Source of the DNA: Pseudomonas tohonis
Lineage (GTDB): Bacteria; Pseudomonadota; Gammaproteobacteria; Pseudomonadales; Pseudomonadaceae
Direction: 5' to 3'
Assembly (NCBI RefSeq): GCF_012767755.2
Contig: NZ_AP023189.1
Span: 2,916,001-2,980,000 of the forward strand
DNA length: 64,000 bases
The position numbers and the translations under genes were made by a program. Numbering within the stretch: the stretch's first letter is position 1; every line of letters begins with the position of its first letter. This document shows, piece after piece, positions 38,311 to 45,583 of the stretch. The notes under the pieces are model-generated. The model did no database searches. It was not told where the DNA came from and saw only the letters and a program-made list of their open reading frames with translations.

Positions 38311-39774
38311 ATGAAGACGTATTCGAAGCGCCCCTCTTTATTCAATTTCACGTGCAAACGCAGTTTGCTGAGCCTGGCCATCCTCGGTGCCGTGATCGGT
38401 GCCCAGCAAGCCGAAGCCGGTGCCTTTGCCGTACCCACCTATGGCACGCCCGGTTGGGGCCGCGCCTTCGCCGGCGGTTCGGTGTGGAAGAACGACCCCA
38501 GCGCCGCTTTCAACAACCCGGCCGCCATGGCCTTCATCGAGCGGCCCATCGGCCAGGTGTCGGCGATCTATGCCGATATCGACATGAAGTTCAAAGGGCA
38601 GGCCTATGACTACCAAGGCAATCCGCGCGTCGAATACGACGACGTGAACGATGTCAACGGCCCCAACGCTCGGGCATTGGGCGATGGGGGCAACGGTGGC
38701 TTCAGCAAGTGGCTGCCTACGCAGTTCCTGGTGATCCCGGTCGGTGATCGTTTCGCTTTCGGCCTCGCGCAGGTCGTACCCATGGGCATGCGCAGCACCT
38801 GGGACAAGAACTTCGTCGGCAAGGACTTCGCCCTTGATACCAAGATCGAGACCGCAGCCTTGGCAGGTTCGTTGTCGTTCAAGATCGATGATCAGTGGGC
38901 CGTGGGCGGGGGCGTGGTGATCCAGCGCACCCAAGGCTTCGTCGGGCAGAACGTCGACCTGCTGGCCGCTGCCGGCGCTGCGCCCAACTCGCCATTGAAC
39001 GGTGTGCCGGCAGGTGCGTCGAAGGCGACGATGCGGGTCAAGGTCGATAACATTTCGCCCGGCTGGTTCGCCAGCGTGGCCTGGAAGCCGACCGCGCGGG
39101 ACACCCTGGGCCTTGCCTATCACGCCAAGATCAAGAATGAGCTGGATGGTGACTACAACTGGCATTTCAACGATGCCACCGGCATGGCTCCCTTCGACTC
39201 CATCGGCCTGATGAACCCGGACGCTCTTGCCCTCGTCTATCCGGGCCTGGTGTTGAATCCCAATGGCGACCATGCCGAATCGCGCATGGACATCCCGGCC
39301 ATGGCCACCCTGGACTGGGTGCATGACTTCAACGACAGCTTCAGCCTGGGCGCCAGCGTGACCTGGACCGAGTGGTCGTCCTTCGAGTCCCTGAAGCTGA
39401 CCTCCCACGGCAACCTGATCGTCGACATCCCCTACAACTACAAGGACACCTGGATGTACTCGGTGGGCGGTGACTATCGCTTCAACGACCAGTTGACCCT
39501 GCGTGCAGGGGTGGCGCTCGACCAGACGCCGACCCGCAACTCCACCCGCGATGCGCGCATCCCCGATGGCGACCGCACCTTCGTCTCCCTCGGCGGCAGC
39601 TACCGCTTCGCCTCCGACCCGAACCTGAGCGTGGATGTGGCCTATTCCCGCCAGTTCGTCGACGAAGGTCGCCTGCGCACCCAGAACCAGGACCGACTGG
39701 GTGGTGGCCGTATCGACGGCAAGGTGGAATCCAAGGGGCAGATCTTCAGCGTCTCGGCCACCTACATGTTCTAA
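38311..39774 (+). CDS. FadL/OmpP1-family outer membrane channel
   Basis: A 487-residue outer-membrane protein for hydrophobic compounds (long-chain fatty acids or hydrocarbons). The signal peptide ends near QQAEAGAF. The mature start AFAVPTYGTPGWGRAFAGGS with NDPSAAFNNPAAMAF is the FadL hatch signature, and the C-terminus ends with the beta strand FSVSATYMF, whose terminal Phe is typical of barrel proteins. ATG 38311 has AAGGAG five bases upstream. Placement after praB suggests uptake of long-chain alkanes or lipids; the substrate is not provable here. Confidence 0.88.
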   Translation: MKTYSKRPSLFNFTCKRSLLSLAILGAVIGAQQAEAGAFAVPTYGTPGWGRAFAGGSVWKNDPSAAFNNPAAMAFIERPIGQVSAIYADIDMKFKGQAYDYQGNPRVEYDDVNDVNGPNARALGDGGNGGFSKWLPTQFLVIPVGDRFAFGLAQVVPMGMRSTWDKNFVGKDFALDTKIETAALAGSLSFKIDDQWAVGGGVVIQRTQGFVGQNVDLLAAAGAAPNSPLNGVPAGASKATMRVKVDNISPGWFASVAWKPTARDTLGLAYHAKIKNELDGDYNWHFNDATGMAPFDSIGLMNPDALALVYPGLVLNPNGDHAESRMDIPAMATLDWVHDFNDSFSLGASVTWTEWSSFESLKLTSHGNLIVDIPYNYKDTWMYSVGGDYRFNDQLTLRAGVALDQTPTRNSTRDARIPDGDRTFVSLGGSYRFASDPNLSVDVAYSRQFVDEGRLRTQNQDRLGGGRIDGKVESKGQIFSVSATYMF

Positions 39775-39781
39775 CCGGCCG

Positions 39782-39823
39782 TTGAAAAACGACGCCCCAG
39801 CGGCAACGCAGTCGGTTTTTCAA
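39782..39823 (+). terminator. Terminator-like hairpin after fadL homologue
   Basis: TTGAAAAACGAC (39782-39793) pairs with GTCGGTTTTTCAA (39811-39823). The right arm carries the T run, so it can end transcription leaving the FadL-type gene. Confidence 0.6.
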
Positions 39824-40132
39824 TAGCCTGCAAGGCTGGAAATTCCCCACCTGTGTCCTCGATCGTCACCCGGTTCCCGGGGCATCGGGCCGATCAGAGC
39901 AGGTGGGGAAGTTGGGGCGGGTCCGGGCTCGTGTCCTCACCACGGGTGGGCCTGCCCCCTTTTTACGTCGGCCGCCGGAAGGAATCAGCGGCCATTCTCT
40001 TTCCGCCGGGCAGGGCTGTCGCCCGTGCCGGAACCCTCGCGCCGCAAAGTCTGAACCCTTGGCCCATCCGGCCCTCTGGATAAAGAGGCGACCGAACAGG
40101 GGACGGGGAATGAGACGAATGGGCCGGCGACC

Positions 40133-41488
40133 ATGAGCTTCCTGCTGTGGATGGCAGTGCTCGGCGTGCTGCTGCTGATCCTGGCGCTGGCCTCGGCCTA
40201 CCTGCGCTGGCTGCCGGTCACCTCCTCCTTGCTCTATCTCGCCTGCGGGCTGGCCATCGGGCCCCTGGGGCTGAACCTGTGGCGGGACGACTTCATCGAC
40301 ATCGCCCCATGGCTCGAGCACCTCACCGAAGTCGCCGTGCTGATCTCCCTGTTCATCGGCGGCCTCAAGCTGCGCCTGCCCTTGCGCCATCCGAGCTGGA
40401 TCAAGGCCTGGGTCCTGGCCGGGCCGGTGCTGATGCTGACCATCGCCCTGGCCACCTGGATCGGCCACCAGTGGCTGGGGTTCGGCCTGGGGGCGGCGCT
40501 GCTGTACGCCGCGATCCTGTCGCCCACCGACCCGGTGCTGGCCAACCTGGTGCAGGTCAACCACGCCCGTGACGATGACGCCCTGCGCTTCAGCCTGTCC
40601 GGCGAGGCGGGGCTGAACGACGGCATGGCGTTTTCCTTCGTGGTCGGCGCATTGGTGCTGCTGGGCCTGCGGCAGGACGGGCCCTGGGAATGGGCGTTGC
40701 TGTCCTTCGCCTGGGCCGTGCCCGTGGCGCTGGCGCTGGGCTTCTTCCTCGGCAACCGGGTGGGTCGCCTGGCCATCAGCGCGCGGGTGCGCAGTGTCGA
40801 TACGGCGATCTCCGCCAACGTCTTCCTGGGCATGGCCCTGGTGTCCCTGTCCTATGTCGGGGCGGAGCTGCTGGAGGCCTGGGGCTTTCTCGCCGCCTTC
40901 GCCGCCGGGGTCGGCCTGCGCCATGCCGAGATCCGCTCCAGCGGTGGCTCCGAGGTGCCGGCGGAGGAGGGCACGGTGCTCAAGGCCGGGCTGTCCGACG
41001 ACGGCCTGCCGGTGAGCATCGAATACGGCGAGGATCGCCGCGAGCACCGCAAGATCGCCGTCGGCACCCTGATCGTCGACATCCTCTCCTTTGGCGGATT
41101 GCTCGAACGGGCGCTGGAGGTGGTGCTGGCGATGATTCTGGGCGCCACCCTCAGCGCCTGCTGGGACTGGCGCGGCGTGTGGCTGGCCCTGGCGCTGTTC
41201 TGCCTGGTGCGACCGCTGGCCTGCTGGCTCCTGTTGCCGCGCACGGGCCTGGATCGCTGGCAGCGCCTGCTGGTGGGCTGGTTCGGCGTGCGCGGCATCG
41301 GCAGTCTCTACTACCTGTGCTTCGCCCTCGATCACGGCGTGGAAGGCGCGGCGGCGCGCGAGGCCATGGGCATCAGCCTCACCGTGGTGGCCTGCAGCCT
41401 GCTGCTCCACGGGCTCAGCACCCAGCCGCTGCTGGACCTCTACGAGGCCCGGCAGCGCAGGGCGGGGGCAAGGCTCAATCGGCGATGA
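40133..41488 (+). CDS. Cation:proton antiporter (CPA1, NhaP-like)
   Basis: A 451-residue inner-membrane protein with about 12 hydrophobic segments and the antiporter core motif SPTDPVLAN, followed by SGEAGLNDGMAFSF. These are the Asp-containing helices of CPA1-type Na+/H+ or K+/H+ exchangers. The RGIGSLYYL segment near the C-terminus is also typical. It is followed by convergent genes and overlaps DUF3203 by 14 bases at the 3' ends. The exact cation is not evident. Confidence 0.88.
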   Translation: MSFLLWMAVLGVLLLILALASAYLRWLPVTSSLLYLACGLAIGPLGLNLWRDDFIDIAPWLEHLTEVAVLISLFIGGLKLRLPLRHPSWIKAWVLAGPVLMLTIALATWIGHQWLGFGLGAALLYAAILSPTDPVLANLVQVNHARDDDALRFSLSGEAGLNDGMAFSFVVGALVLLGLRQDGPWEWALLSFAWAVPVALALGFFLGNRVGRLAISARVRSVDTAISANVFLGMALVSLSYVGAELLEAWGFLAAFAAGVGLRHAEIRSSGGSEVPAEEGTVLKAGLSDDGLPVSIEYGEDRREHRKIAVGTLIVDILSFGGLLERALEVVLAMILGATLSACWDWRGVWLALALFCLVRPLACWLLLPRTGLDRWQRLLVGWFGVRGIGSLYYLCFALDHGVEGAAAREAMGISLTVVACSLLLHGLSTQPLLDLYEARQRRAGARLNRR

Positions 41489-41696
41489 GGTTGCGGCGGT
41501 CGTCCTTGGCGCCGGCGCCCACCAGCACCTGCGCCTCGTCCTCGCTGATCAGTGCGTTGCCGGCCGGGCAATGGATCACCGAGGCGCGCAGGTCGGCGTC
41601 GGTGGTGATGACGATGTCGCGGATCGGCATTTCACTGTGGTTGCCGTCCAGTTCGATGGCGCAGGTGCCGCCATCCAGGTCGATGGTCACGGGCAT
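41475..41696 (-). CDS. DUF3203-like small protein
   Basis: A 73-residue acidic protein (MPVTIDLDGGTCAIELDG...) of the Pseudomonas DUF3203 type: beta-strand rich, no membrane segment, unknown function. Its 3' end overlaps the antiporter gene on the opposite strand, and the hydrolase gene follows on the same strand after 78 bases. Conservation across pseudomonad stress clusters is recalled, not checked. Confidence 0.7.
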   Translation of the reverse strand: MPVTIDLDGGTCAIELDGNHSEMPIRDIVITTDADLRASVIHCPAGNALISEDEAQVLVGAGAKDDRRNLIAD

Positions 41697-41774
41697 GTCG
41701 GTGTCCTCGTGTGGCTGGGCTCGCTCGGTAGAAGCGCGGCCGCCCGCAAAGGTTCAGGCGGGGCGACCGCAGGC

Positions 41775-42545
41775 TCAGGAATAGAAGGCCGAGTGGTGGG
41801 GAAAGTCGCCCACCCGCTCGCCGATGACCATTTCCGCCACCCAGCTCGTCAGCAGGCTGGTGTAGGCCTTTTGGCTGCGGTCGCTGCTGAGCGCGTGGTC
41901 GGCGCCATCGAGGATGCGGTGGGTCAGCGAGTGCGCCCTTTCGAAGGCCGAGCGGTAGCTCATGATGGTCGGGTGCGGCACGTAGTCGTCGTGCTCGGAC
42001 TCGACGATCAGCACATCCCCTTCGAATGCCGCGCAGGCGGCCAGGGCCCGGTTCTCCGAGGGGCGCACGGCGGTGAGCCGGTAGCTCGCCAGGCGCTGGC
42101 GGTCGAGGGCGTCCTTGGGACGCTGCCACTCTTCGTCCCAGTACAGGGCCGGCACCCGCAGGGCCAGCCAGCGCACCGCGCGCAGGGTGCTGAGGAGGGT
42201 GGCCAGGTAGCCGCCGTAGCTGCTGCCGATCACCGCGATGGCCGAGGTGTCGGTGGCCGGGTGGCTGGCCAGCAGGTCGTAGGCGGCGACGAGGTCGGCG
42301 AGGTTGTCCTCGCGGGTCACCGTCTTCTTCTGCACCTCGGTCTTCTCGTGGCCGCGCAGGTCGAAGGTCAGGCAGACGCAACCCAGGCCGGCGATGCCCT
42401 TGGCGCGTGCCAGGTCGCGTTGCTGGCTGCCGCCCCAGCCGTGGACGAAGAGGATGCCCGGCACCTTTGCCGCCGGGGTCAGGAAGGTCCCGGCGATCTG
42501 CTCGTTGCCCACCTGGATATCCACGCTCTCACTACGCGTCGCCAT
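41775..42545 (-). CDS. Alpha/beta hydrolase
   Basis: A 256-residue alpha/beta hydrolase (dienelactone hydrolase/peptidase-like). Visible are an oxyanion segment (FVHGWGGSQ), the nucleophile elbow GSSYGG (Ser about residue 119), an Asp in ESEHDDYVP and the catalytic His in DGADHALSS. The substrate is unknown. The start lies 14 bases inside the 3' end of DUF3182, on the same strand, so the pair is cotranscribed. Confidence 0.8.
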   Translation of the reverse strand: MATRSESVDIQVGNEQIAGTFLTPAAKVPGILFVHGWGGSQQRDLARAKGIAGLGCVCLTFDLRGHEKTEVQKKTVTREDNLADLVAAYDLLASHPATDTSAIAVIGSSYGGYLATLLSTLRAVRWLALRVPALYWDEEWQRPKDALDRQRLASYRLTAVRPSENRALAACAAFEGDVLIVESEHDDYVPHPTIMSYRSAFERAHSLTHRILDGADHALSSDRSQKAYTSLLTSWVAEMVIGERVGDFPHHSAFYS

Positions 42546-43641
42546 AAGGTTCCACCCGTGCGAATTTGACGATGGGCCCGACCTCGGCGTCGTGCCCCCG
42601 ATAGAGCAGTGCCGCGCCGCCGGGCACTTCGAAGTCGCCGTAGCGCTCGACCGTCGCGGTGCGGATGCGGGTCAGCGCCGGGTCGGCGGCGAAGGCCTCG
42701 ATGGCCAGCACCTCCGCCGCGCTGGCACCGCCGATGCGCCAGGATTGCTCCAGCACGCCCGAGCGCAACTGGCCGCGTGCATTGATGCCCTGGGCGATGT
42801 CGTAGTTGCGTCGCGAGGCGATGAAGCCCGGGAAGCAGGCCTGGGCCGCCTGCTCGTAGGCCCGCGCCTGCTCGATGGCCAGGCGCACCGGCTCGTTGCC
42901 GGCGAGGCTCAGCAGGTCCTGCCAGCCGCCGCGTGCCACCACCAGCTCGGAGCCGCCGTAGACGCAGGTGCCGGCGTTGTCCTCGGTCTGCGACTGGGTG
43001 CCGAAGTAGCTGGCGGTGATCCCGGCCAGTTGCACCTGGCCGACGCTGTAGGTGACGACGTCCTCGAGCTGCTCCTCCAGCACCAGGCCCCAGGTGGCGA
43101 TCTCGTCGAGGTCCTGGGTGGCGATGGCCTCGCGCAACTGCTCGTCGTCGGTCACCCGGCACTGGCCGCGCCCGGCTGTGGCGCGCACCGGCTTGACCCG
43201 CAGCGGCCCGCTCAGCAGCAGGCGGATACCGGCCTGCATGGCGTCGTCGATGTTGAAGGCGCTGTAGCCGCCGAGCACGGCGCGCCCGGCGAGGTGGGAG
43301 AAGCCTTCCGCCCAGCCCGGCGGCGCATGGGCGGCCGGGCCGGGCAGGGGATGGGTGATGGCCTTGGTGGCCATGAAGGGCTCGGCGACCAGGCCGCCGA
43401 AGAAGTCGGCGTCAGAGCGGATGCCCAGCTCGCGCGCCGTGCTGCGGCCGATCAGGGTGTCGTTGGGGATGAAGTAGTGCGCCCGGGCGTCGCCCTCCCG
43501 GTGCAGGCCGAGGAAGGGCGTGCCGAGCAGGGCGGCGATGCGCTCGCCGAGCCATTGGTGGGTACGGCGCTCGTGCTCGGGAGCGTTATGGCGCACATCA
43601 AGCAGGGCGACGCCCTGGCGGTCCGATGGGGCATCTGGCAT
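42532..43641 (-). CDS. DUF3182 (ATP-grasp-like) protein
   Basis: A 369-residue protein of the DUF3182 family. It has an ATP-grasp look: a lysine-rich RVKPVRATAGRGQCRV segment where a phosphate-binding loop would lie, and acidic LEEQLEDVVTYSV, as in ligases that bind Mg-ATP. Function is unknown. It is expressed with the downstream hydrolase (14-base overlap). In P. aeruginosa comparable genes lie in the stress island with glgP and katE, which fits here. The link to a specific ligase activity is inference. Confidence 0.72.
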   Translation of the reverse strand: MPDAPSDRQGVALLDVRHNAPEHERRTHQWLGERIAALLGTPFLGLHREGDARAHYFIPNDTLIGRSTARELGIRSDADFFGGLVAEPFMATKAITHPLPGPAAHAPPGWAEGFSHLAGRAVLGGYSAFNIDDAMQAGIRLLLSGPLRVKPVRATAGRGQCRVTDDEQLREAIATQDLDEIATWGLVLEEQLEDVVTYSVGQVQLAGITASYFGTQSQTEDNAGTCVYGGSELVVARGGWQDLLSLAGNEPVRLAIEQARAYEQAAQACFPGFIASRRNYDIAQGINARGQLRSGVLEQSWRIGGASAAEVLAIEAFAADPALTRIRTATVERYGDFEVPGGAALLYRGHDAEVGPIVKFARVEPYGDA

Positions 43642-43674
43642 GGATGGCTCCTCATGAGGGGCGAGAGGGGCAGG

Positions 43675-44100
43675 TCAGGGCGTCTGCCAGGTACCGCCAC
43701 CGTTCTCGCAATCGATCTTCACCTGCGCGGGGTCACGGGCCTGGTAGTGGTAGGTGACCACCTTGGCGTCGGCGGGGATGTTCACCGGGTCGCTGCCTTC
43801 CTCGCCGCTGGAGCCGGGGTTGGCCAGGGCCTCCTGGGTCAGGGCTCCGGTGCAGCGGCCGAACCAGCCGCTCTTGCAACTGGCCACCTTGTGTTTTTCG
43901 CTCTGCAGCATGTCCTTGCTCTCGTTGCTGCAGGACCAGTCCACCGAGCCGGCCGGCATGCCCGGGTACTCGTAGCAGGTCTGGGCTTCGACGCCCGGGA
44001 CCTGGGTGCTGGCCGGTCGGGTCTGCACCTGGCAGGCATCGGCCAGCGCCAGGGACGAGGCCAGGCAGCCGGCCAGCAGCAAGGGGATCCTGAGGGTCAT
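43675..44100 (-). CDS. Hypothetical exported Cys-rich protein
   Basis: A 141-residue protein with a signal peptide (MTLRIPLLLAGCLASSLALA) and a mature domain bearing at least six Cys (DACQVQ, QTCYEY, WSCSNE, ASCKSG, GRCTG, IDCENG), so it is probably disulphide-bonded in the periplasm. ATG 44100 has AGGAG seven bases upstream and is preferred to an ATG at 44133. It is not recognised as a named family. Confidence 0.72.
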   Translation of the reverse strand: MTLRIPLLLAGCLASSLALADACQVQTRPASTQVPGVEAQTCYEYPGMPAGSVDWSCSNESKDMLQSEKHKVASCKSGWFGRCTGALTQEALANPGSSGEEGSDPVNIPADAKVVTYHYQARDPAQVKIDCENGGGTWQTP

Positions 44101-44141
44101 CGCGTCGCTCCTCGCGCACCGTCGGCGCGCCATCTGTACGG

Positions 44142-44402
44142 CTACTGCTGGAAGGGGGTCTTCACCAGGCTCGCCGGGCTGACCAGTTGCCTGCCCGGAG
44201 GCACACGCTCGACCACCGGCAGGGGGTGCAGCTGATGCACGCTGGCGCGTGGGCGGGCAGGGGCGATGCCACGGTAGAGGGCGGCGGCGCCGACCAGGAT
44301 GTCGGCGAGCCCGAGCAGACCACGGGTGGCGACACCCTTGCGGATGAGCAGGAGGCCGCCACCGATGGCGACCAGGCGTTGCAGGCTGGAGGGTTCGGCC
44401 AT
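44142..44402 (-). CDS. Small membrane protein (DUF2892-like)
   Basis: An 86-residue protein with one or two hydrophobic segments (LVAIGGGLLLIRKG and RGLLGLADILVGAAALYRGI) typical of YgaP/DUF2892-like membrane proteins, and a soluble tail ending VSPASLVKTPFQQ. Start at ATG 44402 follows AGGAG. Function unknown; it lies in line with neighbouring small genes. Confidence 0.62.
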   Translation of the reverse strand: MAEPSSLQRLVAIGGGLLLIRKGVATRGLLGLADILVGAAALYRGIAPARPRASVHQLHPLPVVERVPPGRQLVSPASLVKTPFQQ

Positions 44403-44427
44403 GGGATTCTCCTCGTGGCGAGTGGTG

Positions 44428-44805
44428 TCAGGATGCCTGTTTCAGCGCTTTCACCAGCTCGTCCTTGCGCATGCTGGAACGGCCGGGAATCTTCTTCGCC
44501 CGGGCGCGGATCATCAGGTCCGCCTTGCTGGCATCCTCCAGGCGGGTGCCGGGGCGCGGCGCCCCGTGCTTGGTCGCCACCGCCTGGCGTGCCGAGGATT
44601 TGCGCGCCGCCGCCTTGCTCGCCGAGGAGGTGCTGCGGCCCGAGCCGCCGGCCTTCTCGCCGCCGCCCGACTGCTTGTTCACCGTGGCCCAGGCCCGCGC
44701 TTCGGCTTCGCCATGGGAGATACCCTTCTGCTCGTAGCTCGCCTCGATATGGGCGGCCTTGCGCTTCTGTTCTTCGGTGTATTTGTCTTTGCTTCCGCGT
44801 GGCAT
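44428..44805 (-). CDS. Small basic protein, 'plasmid stabilisation'/Rho-N-like
   Basis: A 125-residue Lys/Arg/Ala-rich protein. The N-terminus MPRGSKDKYTEEQKRKAAHI starts a helical domain common in stress-related small proteins; it is linked by a Ser/Ala/Lys tract to a C-terminal RhoN/SAP-like helix pair (SKADLMIRARAKKIPGRSSM...KDELVKALKQ). It may bind nucleic acid; such proteins are often misnamed plasmid stabilisation proteins. Confidence 0.7.
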   Translation of the reverse strand: MPRGSKDKYTEEQKRKAAHIEASYEQKGISHGEAEARAWATVNKQSGGGEKAGGSGRSTSSASKAAARKSSARQAVATKHGAPRPGTRLEDASKADLMIRARAKKIPGRSSMRKDELVKALKQAS

Positions 44806-45117
44806 GGGAAACCTCCTTGCATCGCGTTCGTCTCGCCCCGCCGGCGGTGCGCCGCTGCGGAGCCCTCAGGATTTCTGAATGGCGGTACGGGGCAGAGTTC
44901 AGGTTTTTTGCCCCCCGGGCATGACCGGCGGTCGCGGTGCGGCGTGCGTAATGCACGATTAGGTTGAACTCCCGGCGCCTTCCGGCGGACTCACTCCCTA
45001 TGAGGAAATCGCGGCCCCGGCGTGCGCCTGCACGCCCCTTGCGCGGGTCGCTCCGGGTTCCGGCGCAGGCCGCTTTCCCGTATCCGATCAGCAGACTGGG
45101 CAGAAGGACGAGGTGAC
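44806..45117. other. Intergenic region between divergent small genes
   Basis: About 310 bases separating the RhoN-like gene and the DUF2513 gene, expected to contain both promoters. No hairpin, operator or RNA gene stands out. Confidence 0.4.
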
Positions 45118-45513
45118 ATGAAAAGAGATTGGGAGCTGATCCGCGCATTGCTGCTGGAGATCGAGGCGCTCGGCCATGGCCAGCACTTCCACCCGCAGCC
45201 GCTCGCCGGCCACGGGCTGGAGATGGTCAGCCACAACCTGCACCTGATGTGCCAGGCGGGGCTGGCCGAGTGCACGCCGCATCACCCCTGGAACGGTGAT
45301 CCGGTGATGATCGCCAAGGGGCTCACCCTCGCCGGGCACGACCTGCTCGACCTCATCCGCGATGAAGCCGCCTGGCGCGCCAAGCGGCAGTTCATCGAGC
45401 AGCGCATGGGCGGCGTGAGCCTGGAGACCCTGCGCTCCACCGCCATCCCACCCGCCGTGGGAGACGCGGCGCGCCAGCTGCGCCTGGCGCAGAACGACGC
45501 CCAGTTCAGCTGA
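45118..45513 (+). CDS. DUF2513-like protein
   Basis: A 131-residue cytosolic protein beginning MKRDWELIRALLLEIE, the signature opening of DUF2513. The domain looks like a winged-helix repressor fold (helices to residue 60, then a basic wing). Function unknown. It lies 70 bases upstream of glgP in the same direction. A ribosome binding site (GAGGTG) precedes ATG. Confidence 0.75.
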   Translation: MKRDWELIRALLLEIEALGHGQHFHPQPLAGHGLEMVSHNLHLMCQAGLAECTPHHPWNGDPVMIAKGLTLAGHDLLDLIRDEAAWRAKRQFIEQRMGGVSLETLRSTAIPPAVGDAARQLRLAQNDAQFS

Positions 45514-45583
45514 AGGGCGCGGGGCGCCGGGCACACCGCTCGTGCCACGCCCGCCATCCAAACCACCGGGCAAGGAGCAGCAC

